From Chitinophaga pinensis DSM 2588 (GTDB lineage: Bacteria; Bacteroidota; Bacteroidia; Chitinophagales; Chitinophagaceae), in contig NC_013132.1 in assembly GCF_000024005.1 (NCBI RefSeq), forward strand, positions 992,001-1,056,000: a stretch of 64,000 nucleotides of DNA, written 5' to 3'. Both the position numbers and the translations under genes were made by a program. Of the stretch, positions 52,160 to 61,072 are shown in pieces. The notes under the pieces were generated by a model, which saw only the letters and a list, made by a program, of their open reading frames with translations, did no database searches and was not told the DNA's origin. The stretch's first letter is position 1; each line of letters opens with the position of its first letter.

Positions 52160-53638
52160 ATGTTCAGAGCTATACCTATTGTCTGCTTTATCTGGCTGGT
52201 CTTTAACTCATCCTGCAATAACCGCCCGAAACCCGCTGTTATCATAGAGCATAAGAGTATCAATATAGCCCCGGTTGTTCCGGACAGCATGACGAAATAC
52301 TATGATTTTGTCAATGGTCTTACGCAGCTAAAGCTGCCGTATCCGAATGCGTATGAACTGAAGGAGATAAAGGACTATGCACATTACCTGGGACTCGACA
52401 GCATTACCTATCAGCAGGTAAAGGCAGGACGTTTTGCTACCACAAACGGTTTAACCCCGGTTATTTTTGATTGTGAGATCAACGATTATGAACGCCGTAC
52501 CTGGTTGCTGATCTTTAATGATAATGGGGTGGAGCAATCAAGGTTGCAGATAGCGGCAGATGTACGTCCTTCATCGGAAGAGGAAGCGGCTGACGAGCCC
52601 ACAGCTGTCAAGGATACGACGACGACAAGATTTACGAGTGAGTGGTTTTATATCGGACTGGATTCTGTGATAGAAGTGAGGGCGCGTCAGTCGGCCTATG
52701 TGCAGGGTAGTCAGAAAGTGAGTACCAGTCTGCGGTTTTATCGTATAGGAGCTAAAGGAACGATTAAAGAAGTGTCACGTGATAAGGAATCGTTTGAAAA
52801 GTATGCGGCGCGTTTCCCTGAACGAAAGTTGCCCGCTGTTGTAGATACGGTAAATACAGCTGCATTGAAAACTGTTTCCCGTCTGACGCCTTACTTTGAT
52901 TTCCGGGAGGAGAGCCAGGATCCATTGTATGCGATGGCTAAACTGGAGATAGGAAACAGGGCTACAGCCTTGTTGTATGCGAGAGATACGATCTACCTGG
53001 ACGAGGGATTGAATTATCCGGCAGTAAAGCTGATCACTTATAAGAAAGGGAAGGAGATCGATAAGATCGTTGTTTATGGTGGTACGCTGGGAGAGCATAG
53101 TGAAACGATATACCGGAAATGTACAGTGGATAAGGATGCCAGTATCAATCTGCAGGAAGAAGACAGCAGGGTAGTGGACAGCAGCTTCCGTTTCAAAACG
53201 GTGTATAATATGCAGTATGAGGTCCTGCCGGGGGGTAAGATCATTGGCAGACAGGCGACTTCGATCGTGCACAGTTCAAAGCTGTATAACGAGAAGGCGT
53301 TAATGAAGTATTTCAAGGGCAGGTATAGTACACATAATTATATATCGCTGTTCAACATCAGGGCGAAGGATAATATCCTGGTAGGGCTGCACGCTTATCA
53401 TAAGGGCGAGGAGCAGTACCTGGAGCTGTTGACTGTGAACAAAGACAATAAGATCATTGACCGATACACCGTATATGATCATCTGAAGAAGCAGAAGGCG
53501 GCGGATGTGAAGGCGAAGAAGATGGAAGATATTGAAGATGATTATAATGACAGGCGTGGCAGGCTGACGTGTGATGCCATTATCAGATTGGCGGGCAAGG
53601 ACCTGCACATTACGCCGGGTGGTAAGTTTGTGAAATAG
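52160..53638 (+). CDS. Hypothetical lipoprotein, 492 residues
   Basis: The ATG at 52160 gives MFRAIPIVCFIWLVFNSSCN, a lipoprotein signal (FNSSC). The earlier in-frame GTG at 52130 lies just after the promoter box and would add a charged extension before the signal. I do not recognise a family. The mature protein has an acidic linker (about 145-165; SSEEEAADEPTAVKD) and beta-rich regions with SVIEVRARQSAYVQGSQKVS and RFKTVYNMQYEVLPGGKIIG. It precedes the nucleoid-associated gene by 22 bp. Confidence 0.75.
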   Translation: MFRAIPIVCFIWLVFNSSCNNRPKPAVIIEHKSINIAPVVPDSMTKYYDFVNGLTQLKLPYPNAYELKEIKDYAHYLGLDSITYQQVKAGRFATTNGLTPVIFDCEINDYERRTWLLIFNDNGVEQSRLQIAADVRPSSEEEAADEPTAVKDTTTTRFTSEWFYIGLDSVIEVRARQSAYVQGSQKVSTSLRFYRIGAKGTIKEVSRDKESFEKYAARFPERKLPAVVDTVNTAALKTVSRLTPYFDFREESQDPLYAMAKLEIGNRATALLYARDTIYLDEGLNYPAVKLITYKKGKEIDKIVVYGGTLGEHSETIYRKCTVDKDASINLQEEDSRVVDSSFRFKTVYNMQYEVLPGGKIIGRQATSIVHSSKLYNEKALMKYFKGRYSTHNYISLFNIRAKDNILVGLHAYHKGEEQYLELLTVNKDNKIIDRYTVYDHLKKQKAADVKAKKMEDIEDDYNDRRGRLTCDAIIRLAGKDLHITPGGKFVK

Positions 53639-53660
53639 TTTTCACTATTTTCGCCTGACC

Positions 53661-54713
53661 ATGATACATGTTTCAGAATTTAAAGATTTAGCGTGTCTGT
53701 CCATTCACAAAGTGGGCAATGCCTCGCAGGAAGAAGCACTGATATGCTCTCAGGAGCCGTTGGAACTGAAGGATGAAGCGATCAGTCAGCTGTTGTTAAC
53801 GTACTTCATACAGCCGTTTACAAACAGCGCGGAGTATTTTCGTTTTTATCATGAAGCGGATCTGCAATTAAATGAGATTTTTCAATATTGCCGCCGTATC
53901 TTTGAAAACAGGGACAATTTTCACGAGCAGTCAGTTAATATTGCCAAACATCTGTATAAGCATTCCACTCATCCGAAGATCAAGGGAGGAGAATTATATA
54001 TAGCCTACTTTAGTAAATGTCTTGTGGATGGAGAGGATGTCGAAGCAATAGGTATTTTTAAATCAGAGAGCAGAGACACCTATCTGAAAGTATTCCTCGC
54101 CAACGATAATTATCAGGTGGATTATGAAGACGGGATCAATATCAACAAGCTTGATAAGGGATGCCTGATCTTTAACACCGAAGAGGAGAACGGGTACAAA
54201 GTCAGCGTAGTAGATAGCATTAGCAAACAGAATGAAGCAGTTTACTGGAAAGACGCTTTCCTTCAGGTACAACGCCGTGAGGACAGCTATCACCAGACAG
54301 AACTTGCCGTGAACATGTGTAAGAAGTTTATCAATGATAAACTCCCTGATCAGTATGAGATCAGCAGAGTAGATCAGGTAGATCTTCTTAACAAGTCAGC
54401 AACCTATTTTAAAGAGAAAGAGCAGTTTGATCTGGACGATTTTGCACAAGAGGTACTGGGCAACCCCGAAGCTATTCAATCCTTTAAGGAGTATAAACAG
54501 ACGTTTCAGCAGGAATTCCAGCAGGAGTTCCCCGACGAATTTGACATATCATCGCCTGCAGTAAAGAAGCAGCAGAAGGTGTTTAAGAGTGTAGTGAAGC
54601 TGGACCGGAATTTTCATATTTATATACATGGTGACAGAGAGATGATTGAGCGTGGTTTTGACGAAGCGACGAATCTCTATTACTATAAGCTCATGTTTGA
54701 GAACGAAACCTGA
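53661..54713 (+). CDS. NdpA/YejK-type nucleoid-associated protein
   Basis: The 350-residue protein matches the 37-kDa nucleoid-associated family (PF04245): N-terminal KDLACLSIHKVGNASQEEAL, the middle LYIAYFSKCLVDGEDVEAIGIFK, and KLDKGCLIFNTEEENGYKV. YejK proteins bind DNA and topoisomerases in E. coli. The C-terminal part has a repeated glutamine/phenylalanine helix (FQQEFQQEFPDEFDISS). A weak -7 box (TATTTTCG) lies 14 nt upstream, but readthrough from the lipoprotein gene is also possible. Confidence 0.88.
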   Translation: MIHVSEFKDLACLSIHKVGNASQEEALICSQEPLELKDEAISQLLLTYFIQPFTNSAEYFRFYHEADLQLNEIFQYCRRIFENRDNFHEQSVNIAKHLYKHSTHPKIKGGELYIAYFSKCLVDGEDVEAIGIFKSESRDTYLKVFLANDNYQVDYEDGININKLDKGCLIFNTEEENGYKVSVVDSISKQNEAVYWKDAFLQVQRREDSYHQTELAVNMCKKFINDKLPDQYEISRVDQVDLLNKSATYFKEKEQFDLDDFAQEVLGNPEAIQSFKEYKQTFQQEFQQEFPDEFDISSPAVKKQQKVFKSVVKLDRNFHIYIHGDREMIERGFDEATNLYYYKLMFENET

Positions 54714-54752
54714 TTCATCTTTTTTTTCATAAGCAAAAACCAATTGTTAAAC

Positions 54753-54778
54753 AAAGGCTGTTCTTCCGGGCGGCCTTT
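54753..54778 (+). terminator. Terminator of the nucleoid-associated gene
   Basis: AAAGGCTG/CGGCCTTT (one G-T pair) with a 10-nt loop is followed by TTTTA. It is shorter than the others in the window. Confidence 0.6.
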
Positions 54779-54818
54779 TATTATTAATAGTGGTGTCTAC
54801 TTTTTCCGCAAATAAAAA

Positions 54819-54844
54819 GGGCGCATTCTGTAATGAATGCACCC
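54819..54844 (-). terminator. Terminator of ricT
   Basis: GGGCGCATTC/GAATGCACCC pair with one mismatch around a 6-nt loop; read leftward the stem is followed by TTTTTATT. Confidence 0.85.
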
Positions 54845-54867
54845 TCTTAATGGTATTTAACTGATCG

Positions 54868-56340
54868 TTATTTCTGTTTCTCACGAGGTTTGGGGGGTTT
54901 GTTTTGTCCACCGCCGCCTTGTGGTTTCTGCGCGTTAGGATTGTTTTTATCCTGTGGCTGTTGTGGCTTAGGCCCGTTATTAGGATTGCGTTGTTCCTGC
55001 TTTTGCTTTGGAGGATGTTGTTGTTGCGGGCGCTGTTCCTGTTTAGGCTTCTGCTGTTGTTGTTGCTGTGGACGACCTTCCTGCGGCTTCTGTTGCTGCT
55101 GACGGTTTTCCGGCTGCTTCTGCTGCTGTTGCGGGCGGTTTTCCTGTTTGGTTTCCGCTTTTTTACCAGCTGGCTGTTGCGGCTGTTGGTCCTTCTGCTG
55201 TTTGTGTTTTTGCTTTTCCTTGTCTTTGTGTTTGCGTTTCTGGGAAGTTTTTTCCAGTGAGCGGAGGCTGATCTGGCCTACCACATCTGCAAATCCAAGG
55301 TCTTCCGCTTTAGGTTTAGCTACGACTACTTCAACTGCTTTCAGGTCATCAGGTCTGATGTTCTGTTTGTTGAGCTGGCGTATTTCCTTTACACGAGTGA
55401 TCGTGAGCGGATATTGTTTGTTACTGTCACCATAGGAGTACCACATCAGGTTTTTGAAGATATCTCTCTTCTGAAGGGTAGCTACGCCATTGACAGTTTC
55501 GATGGTGTCGGCGTCTTCAGGGAATTCCCTTAAAGCATCCAGGTAAGTATCCAGTTCATAGTTCAGGCAACATTTCAGACGGCCGCACTGACCGGAAAGT
55601 TTTGCCTGGTTAATGGACAGGTTCTGATAACGGGCAGCGGTGGTATTTACGCTCTTGAAGTCAGTCAACCAGGTCGAGCAGCAAAGTTCTCTTCCGCAGC
55701 TACCGATACCGCCTACTTTTCCGGCTTCCTGGCGGGCGCCTATCTGGCGCATTTCCACCTTCACCCGGAACTCACCGGCGTATAATTTGATCAGTTCGCG
55801 GAAATCCACCCTGTCATCAGCTGTGTAGAAGAAGGTAGCTTTACGACCGTCAGCCTGGATCTCCACTTCTGCGAGTTTCATTTCCAGACCTATACTACGG
55901 GCGATTGCTCTTGCTTTGATGAGGGCGTCCTTTTCACGGGCTTTGTTGTCCTGCATCCTTGCAAGGTCTTCGTTTGTGGAGCGGCGGAGTACCTTTTTTA
56001 CTTCGGGGGTATCTTCCACGCGTCTTTTCTTCATCTGTAATTTAACCAGTTCGCCTGTGAGGCTGATCTGTCCGATGTCGAAACCACTTACGCCTTCTAC
56101 GGTAACCATTTCTCCTTTATCGAGAATCTGTTTGGTGGTGTTACGGAAAAAATCCTTCCTGCTACCGTTGTTGAAACTTACTTCTATTATATCAAATGGT
56201 GCTAAGCTATCACTTAGGGGAATATTGGCCAGCCAGTCAAATACATTCAGCCTGTTGCAGCCTCCAGTACTGCATCCTCCATTACTCTTACATCCTGACG
56301 GCTTCCCCTCTGCACCTGTACCACATCCGGCACAAGCCAT
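54868..56340 (-). CDS. ricT: PSP1-domain protein RicT with long glutamine/proline-rich tail
   Basis: RicT (YaaT) is part of the Fe-S-containing Ric complex that guides RNase Y-dependent RNA processing in Bacillus. The 490-residue protein has an N-terminal Cys-rich part (ACAGCGTGAEG; CSTGGCNRLNVFDWL), a PSP1 core (about 60-330) with CGRELCCSTWLTDF and GQCGRLKCCLNYEL, and then a Bacteroidota-type disordered tail of about 120 residues rich in Gln, Pro and Lys. The tail resembles an RNA-binding or RNase E-like scaffold region, which is inference. It follows holB at 127 bp, the same synteny as in Bacillus. Confidence 0.92.
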   Translation of the reverse strand: MACAGCGTGAEGKPSGCKSNGGCSTGGCNRLNVFDWLANIPLSDSLAPFDIIEVSFNNGSRKDFFRNTTKQILDKGEMVTVEGVSGFDIGQISLTGELVKLQMKKRRVEDTPEVKKVLRRSTNEDLARMQDNKAREKDALIKARAIARSIGLEMKLAEVEIQADGRKATFFYTADDRVDFRELIKLYAGEFRVKVEMRQIGARQEAGKVGGIGSCGRELCCSTWLTDFKSVNTTAARYQNLSINQAKLSGQCGRLKCCLNYELDTYLDALREFPEDADTIETVNGVATLQKRDIFKNLMWYSYGDSNKQYPLTITRVKEIRQLNKQNIRPDDLKAVEVVVAKPKAEDLGFADVVGQISLRSLEKTSQKRKHKDKEKQKHKQQKDQQPQQPAGKKAETKQENRPQQQQKQPENRQQQQKPQEGRPQQQQQQKPKQEQRPQQQHPPKQKQEQRNPNNGPKPQQPQDKNNPNAQKPQGGGGQNKPPKPREKQK

Positions 56341-56467
56341 ATTAATCGATTTAAATTATTAAATGAAACACATCCGGGCATTGGACCGGATGCCTAAATA
56401 TATGTAAAAGCCCTTATTCGATAAGGGCCGGAATAAACAAAGATAACGGAAAATGCCCTTAACTAAG

Positions 56468-57607
56468 TCATACAGCCGGAATCGGCCGCTTTTTAAAGAT
56501 ATACTGCAGCTTTATGGAAAGTGCGTGGAACAACAGTTTAGCGTTTGCGTTGCGTTCTATGTAATAGCAGGCATTGTCGAGTTCCTGCATGATCTGCTCC
56601 ATCTGGTGAAGGTCGGCCAGCTTTTGCAGTTTGAATGCAAAGTCGGTCTCTTCTTCCGCGAAAGCCAGCTGGCTCCTGTCTATATACTTGAGTCTCAGCG
56701 TATGTTCCAGCAGGTTGATAAAATAGCGGAGGAACTGTTTCTGATTTTCGCGTCCCATTTTGGCGCTGGCAATTCCTTCCACCCAGCCTTGCAGGGCTAC
56801 ACGGTTGCCGGTAAATATATAGTTGAGCCAGTTGCGTAACAGTTCGTGATAGTCATCATCCGAGTGTTGCAGCATATACAGGGCTTCCCTGTAATTGCCT
56901 GATGCAATGGTTGCCGCCTGTCTTGCTTTGGCTGCCGGGATGTTGGCGCGTTTAATCAGTGCGTCAACGACCACTTCTTTTGGCAGCGGGTTCACTTTAA
57001 TAAGATGTGTACGGGAGAGGATGGTCGCCAGGATCTGTTCCTGGTTTTCGGCCACCAGCAGAAAAATGGTATTGTCTGGTGGTTCCTCTATCAGTTTCAG
57101 CAGTCTGTTACCTTCGTTACCGAGGTACTCAGGCATCCACATCAGTAATATCTTGTAAGTGCTCTCGAAGCTTTTCAGGCTCAGCTTGCGGATGATGTCC
57201 TGGCACTCCATGGCCGTGATATTCCCCTGTTTATTTTCTGCTCCGATGAACTGTAACCAGTCATATGCATTCCCATAGGGATGCGTATCTATAAACTCTC
57301 GCCATTCGGCTGCGTAGTCGGAGCTGATCGGTTTATCGCCCGGTTTACGGGGGATGACCGGATAAGAGAAGTGTATATCAGGATGGATGTATCTACCCGC
57401 TTTCGTACATGCCTGACATTGCCCGCAGGCGCCATCAGGTTGTTTGTTTTCGCAGACCAGGTATTGCGCAAATGCCAGTCCCAGCGGAAGGCCACCTGCT
57501 CCCTCAGGCGCTAATATAATATTAGCGTGACCGAGCCGGTTGTTTTCTGTGGACCTGATCAATTGTTGTTGTATATCTTCCTGACCTATGACATTCGAAA
57601 AAAGCAT
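56468..57607 (-). CDS. holB: DNA polymerase III delta' subunit
   Basis: Delta' is a stator subunit of the clamp loader. The 379-residue protein has the AAA+ fold with a four-Cys/His zinc module (CGQCQACTKAGRYIHPD near 60-80), the SRTH sensor-region segment AEN...TILSRTHLIKV, and the C-terminal collar helices. Its Walker A is degenerate (APEGAGGLPLG, the Lys is Gly), as expected for a non-ATP-binding delta'. It lies upstream of ricT in the same order as in Firmicutes. Confidence 0.92.
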   Translation of the reverse strand: MLFSNVIGQEDIQQQLIRSTENNRLGHANIILAPEGAGGLPLGLAFAQYLVCENKQPDGACGQCQACTKAGRYIHPDIHFSYPVIPRKPGDKPISSDYAAEWREFIDTHPYGNAYDWLQFIGAENKQGNITAMECQDIIRKLSLKSFESTYKILLMWMPEYLGNEGNRLLKLIEEPPDNTIFLLVAENQEQILATILSRTHLIKVNPLPKEVVVDALIKRANIPAAKARQAATIASGNYREALYMLQHSDDDYHELLRNWLNYIFTGNRVALQGWVEGIASAKMGRENQKQFLRYFINLLEHTLRLKYIDRSQLAFAEEETDFAFKLQKLADLHQMEQIMQELDNACYYIERNANAKLLFHALSIKLQYIFKKRPIPAV

Positions 57608-57616
57608 AGGCGCAAA

Positions 57617-58150
57617 TTAGTATTTCTTTTCTATCGCGGCCGTTACTTCAGGAGAAAGTGGTTGTGTTTTAGGAGAGAATACGGCTACCAGGTTACCTTT
57701 TTCGTCGAGCAGGTATTTCTGGAAGTTCCATTGTACTTCAGCAGGTTCGAAATGTTTTGTTTTACTTTCTTCTGCCAGCCATTTGTAGAGGGGGTGAATG
57801 TCAGTTCCTTTTACGGAGATCTTGGCAGCCATCGGGAAGCTAACAGCGTATTTTTTTGTGCAGAATTCTTTGATCTCCGCGTTGGAGCCTGGTTCCTGCT
57901 GGCCGAAATTGTTAGCCGGGAAACCGATGATCACGAGATTCTTTTCGTATTTCTTGTAGAGTTTTTCCAGTTCAGCGTACTGAGGTGTGTTACCGCACAT
58001 AGAAGCTGTGTTTACGATCAGGATCTTTTTGCCTTTATAATCAGCGAAATTGATCTTACCACCGTCCACAGATTCAACCTTGTAGTCATATATAGCGCCT
58101 CCTTTCATAAACAAGAGCATTGAAATTAAGAGTGTCTTCAGCATCGTCAT
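57617..58150 (-). CDS. Glutathione peroxidase-family peroxidase
   Basis: The 177-residue protein (from the ATG at 58150) has a hydrophobic N-terminal segment (MTMLKTLLISMLLFMKGGA) and a thioredoxin-type GPx fold: the peroxidatic Cys in VNTASMCGNTPQY, GFPANNFGQQEPG with the conserved Gln, and VQWNFQKYL. It has Cys, not selenocysteine, so it is probably thioredoxin-dependent. An upstream in-frame ATG at 58192 would add 14 residues. The signal suggests export. Confidence 0.88.
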   Translation of the reverse strand: MTMLKTLLISMLLFMKGGAIYDYKVESVDGGKINFADYKGKKILIVNTASMCGNTPQYAELEKLYKKYEKNLVIIGFPANNFGQQEPGSNAEIKEFCTKKYAVSFPMAAKISVKGTDIHPLYKWLAEESKTKHFEPAEVQWNFQKYLLDEKGNLVAVFSPKTQPLSPEVTAAIEKKY

Positions 58151-58251
58151 ATAATTAAATTTATTGTAGAGTGATTGTAAATGTGTGAGCAAATAAAATT
58201 AAGTAAAATATTGTATATAAGGTGTTAATGATAGACGGCTGTCCGGCTCTT

Positions 58252-58950
58252 TCAATGGCGGGCAAATGCCAGTGCACAGATGCTTACGGCAGCGCCGGCG
58301 CTGATCAGTAAACGGCTGCAGGCTTCCAAGGTGGCGCCGGTGGTGATCACATCGTCTATCAGTAACAGGTGTTTGCCTTTCAGATCAGTGTTCAGTTGTA
58401 GCGAGAAACTATCCGATACATTCTGCCAGCGGGAGAGCCGTCCTTTGTTGGTTTGTGAAGCGGTTTGCAGATGACGGACTAGGATACCGTCCGACAGTGT
58501 TTTTTCAGTAGCCACAGCTACGCCGCTGGCCAGTACCATTGCCTGATTATAACCCCGTTGCCGTATTTTGGAAGGATGCATGGGAACAGGCAGGATGGCG
58601 TCTATTTCGTATAGCCAGGAACTTTGCCGGAGTGTGTGTCCCATGAGGCGTCCGAAGTAGCTGGCGATATCTTCCCGCTGCTTGTATTTGAACTGATAAA
58701 TCAGTTGCTGGAGGAAGGCATTTTTTCTGTAGTAACAGGTAGCCATAGCATGACGGACATTAACCCGTCCCCAGAAGATTTTTTCTACAGGATTGTCTTG
58801 CAGTAACTGATAACCCGTAAAGGGCAGTCGCTTGTGACAGCGGAGACATAGAATGTGCTCTGTGTTTGTCAGTTCTATTCCGCATCCATCACAGGTATGC
58901 GGATAGAACAGGTGTAGGAGGGAGGATAACAGGCTTTTCATTATAAGCAT
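58252..58950 (-). CDS. comF: ComF-family phosphoribosyltransferase-like protein
   Basis: The 232-residue protein has an N-terminal zinc finger (CDGCGIELTNTEHILCLRC), then a PRTase-type domain with the PRPP loop LLLIDDVITTGATLEACSRL and PVPMHPSKIRQRGYNQA. ComF proteins are needed for DNA uptake in naturally competent bacteria and are widespread in others. The N-terminal MLIMKSLL offers two starts; 58950 is used. It is 48 bp upstream of radA's 3' end, and the two are on the same strand. Confidence 0.9.
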   Translation of the reverse strand: MLIMKSLLSSLLHLFYPHTCDGCGIELTNTEHILCLRCHKRLPFTGYQLLQDNPVEKIFWGRVNVRHAMATCYYRKNAFLQQLIYQFKYKQREDIASYFGRLMGHTLRQSSWLYEIDAILPVPMHPSKIRQRGYNQAMVLASGVAVATEKTLSDGILVRHLQTASQTNKGRLSRWQNVSDSFSLQLNTDLKGKHLLLIDDVITTGATLEACSRLLISAGAAVSICALAFARH

Positions 58951-58998
58951 ATGGATGGTTAGTTCCCTGAATGTAATGAAAAGCCTGAAGGCGGCGGA

Positions 58999-60372
58999 TT
59001 AAAATAGTCCGCGGTATACTTCATCCACTCTGCCTACCGGTATCACTTCAATGTTAAACTTGCTGATATCTGTTCCTTTTTTATTGTAGCGACTGATGAA
59101 GATCTTTTCGAAACCCAGTTTTTCTGCTTCTGCAACACGTTGTTCTATACGGTTTACGGCACGGATCTCACCACTTAATCCGACTTCACCGGCGAAGCAG
59201 ATTTTACTGCTGATGGGGATGTCTTCATAAGAGGATAATAATGCGCACAATACGGCGAGATCAATAGAAGGATCTTCTACGCGGATACCACCGGCGATAT
59301 TGAGAAATACGTCTTTGACACCGAAGTGGAAGCCGCCGCGTTTTTCGAGTACGGCGAGCAGCAGTTGTAAACGGCGTAAGTCAAATCCGGTAGCGGTACG
59401 TTGCGGTGTACCATAGACGGATTGGGTAACGAGTGCCTGTACTTCTACGAGCATAGGACGCATACCTTCTATTGTCGCAGCGATAGCGACACCGCTCAGC
59501 TGATCTTCCCTTTGGGAGATCAGGATTTCTGAAGGGTTGGTGACCTGTCTTAATCCGCCGCCGGTCATTTCATAGATGCCCAGTTCCGCCGTAGAGCCGA
59601 AGCGGTTTTTAATGGTACGAAGTATGCGGTATGCATAGTGTTGATCACCTTCAAACTGGAGAACGGTGTCAACCATATGTTCCAGTATTTTCGGACCGGC
59701 AATGGAACCATCTTTGGTGATATGGCCGATCAGGAATACGGGGGTATGACTTTCTTTTGCGAAGCGTTGCAGTTCGGCGGTTGTTTCCCTGATCTGGGAT
59801 ACGCTGCCGGGAGCTGATTCTATAAAAGGAGATTGCAGCGTCTGAATAGAGTCAACGATAACGAGTTGCGGACGCAGTTTTTTTATCTCCTGGAAGATTG
59901 TTTGTGTAGATGTTTCTGTGAGCAGATAGAAGAGATCATTTTTTACCTGTAATCTGTCTGCTCTCATTTTTATCTGCTGTGCACTTTCTTCTCCACTTAT
60001 ATATAATGTAGTGATGTCTTTGAGTAGTAATGCATTCTGCAGGAACAGGGTACTTTTTCCGATACCAGGTTCACCACCTACGAGTACCAGTGAGCCGGGT
60101 ACTATACCGCCGCCTAATACACGGTTCAGTTCTGCATCTGGTGTGAGTAGTCTTTCTTCTTCGGTACCGCTGATCTCGGAAAGGTTTACGATATTATCTG
60201 ATTTGGCGCCGTGTTCTTTTTCAGGTTGCCATCCGGCATTACGTAGAGGGATATCTTTTTGTACTTTCTCTTCAACGAAAGTATTCCATTGACCACAACT
60301 CGGACATTTACCAGTCCACTTAGCTGATTCATATCCACAATTCTGACAGAAGAAAGCAGTTTTAATTTTCAT
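58999..60372 (-). CDS. radA: DNA repair protein RadA
   Basis: RadA is a RecA-like helicase that processes recombination intermediates. The 457-residue protein has the N-terminal zinc finger (CQNCGYESAKWTGKCPSCGQ), Walker A GGEPGIGKSTLF, Walker B LVIVDSIQTLQS, the KNRFG motif and a C-terminal Lon-like domain (EVGLSGEIRAVNRIEQRVAE). Length and motif order are standard. A perfect -7 box ends 4 nt before the start codon at 60372. Confidence 0.96.
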   Translation of the reverse strand: MKIKTAFFCQNCGYESAKWTGKCPSCGQWNTFVEEKVQKDIPLRNAGWQPEKEHGAKSDNIVNLSEISGTEEERLLTPDAELNRVLGGGIVPGSLVLVGGEPGIGKSTLFLQNALLLKDITTLYISGEESAQQIKMRADRLQVKNDLFYLLTETSTQTIFQEIKKLRPQLVIVDSIQTLQSPFIESAPGSVSQIRETTAELQRFAKESHTPVFLIGHITKDGSIAGPKILEHMVDTVLQFEGDQHYAYRILRTIKNRFGSTAELGIYEMTGGGLRQVTNPSEILISQREDQLSGVAIAATIEGMRPMLVEVQALVTQSVYGTPQRTATGFDLRRLQLLLAVLEKRGGFHFGVKDVFLNIAGGIRVEDPSIDLAVLCALLSSYEDIPISSKICFAGEVGLSGEIRAVNRIEQRVAEAEKLGFEKIFISRYNKKGTDISKFNIEVIPVGRVDEVYRGLF

Positions 60373-60376
60373 GCAG

Positions 60377-60384
60377 CAAATTTA
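60377..60384 (-). promoter_or_regulatory. Promoter -7 box of radA
   Basis: Read leftward this is TAAATTTG, a perfect TAnnTTTG match only 4 nt before the start codon. Confidence 0.55.
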
Positions 60385-60588
60385 AAGCGGAAATATTCTG
60401 CTGCATCAAAAGAATAAAAAACGAAAGTTGAAAAGATGACATGATGAAAATTGATGGATGATATGTAACGGTTAAAAAATGTGATGATAAAAAGTGGTGT
60501 GTTATTGAAATGAAAAATTGGGAAAACGGATGTGTAAAACGTCAAAATTTGAATCGGAAAAGAGGGGCTTACGATCGGGTAAAAAAGA

Positions 60589-60620
60589 AAAGAGCCAACA
60601 GAAATTTCTGCTGACTCTTT
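60589..60620 (-). terminator. Orphan terminator on the minus strand
   Basis: AAAGAG/CTCTTT (60589-60594 with 60615-60620) with an inner CAGAAATTTCTG palindrome forms a good stem; read leftward it is followed by TCTTTTTT. No annotated leftward gene lies upstream (60621-61072), so it may end an unannotated small transcript. Confidence 0.55.
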
Positions 60621-61038
60621 CTACTTACTAACCCATTAAATTCACGTCTAAATTACTAAATGGCTACAGAATAAAAAAGTTTATTTAATTGATGTGAATA
60701 ACTTTTGAGGACTTTTCATAATGTGACAGATCTGCCACCATAGCACGTTTCAGCCGGCGGGGGCATTCAATTATACTTTCATTAAAAGGGCGTAAAAGGT
60801 TGATAAATAGGAATGATGCCGTCATAATTTATATATGAAAAACCGGTCATAAAAACATTAATTATATCTGTCATATCGGCGGTTTTCACCCTGGAAAATA
60901 TTTTGAAGCGACATATTGACAGTGTTAAATTTCGTCTTTGTCAGGTGTCAGGCGCCAGTAGGCGGGGCAATTCTTAATGAAATCCTAAATCCGGTTTCAG
61001 GGGGGTGATTGGACGGTAATTTGATGAGGATATACCAG
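60621..61038. other. Gene-free region upstream of the YugP-like gene
   Basis: About 400 bp without a convincing gene. It has a short inverted pair AAAACCG/CGGTTTT (60839-60845 and 60880-60886). A 12-codon leftward frame (ATG at 60718, MKSPQKLFTSIK) ends just above the orphan terminator but has no promoter box and cannot be supported. Confidence 0.4.
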
Positions 61039-61046
61039 TAATTTTG
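61039..61046 (+). promoter_or_regulatory. Promoter -7 box of the YugP-like gene
   Basis: TAATTTTG is a perfect TAnnTTTG match 26 nt before the ATG at 61073. Confidence 0.55.
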
Positions 61047-61072
61047 TACTGATTTAAACTCATTTAATTATT

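Noticed and set aside
54890..55260. Leucine- and cysteine-rich open frames opposite the ricT tail
   Set aside because: They arise from translating CAG/CAA-rich DNA on the other strand; no membrane protein is implied.
57289..57607. Missing Walker A lysine in holB as a sign of decay
   Set aside because: Delta' subunits are known not to bind ATP in E. coli, so the degenerate P-loop is a normal trait, not a damaged gene.
60682..60718. 12-codon frame upstream of the orphan terminator
   Set aside because: No promoter box or ribosome site and no homology; too short to claim from one sequence.
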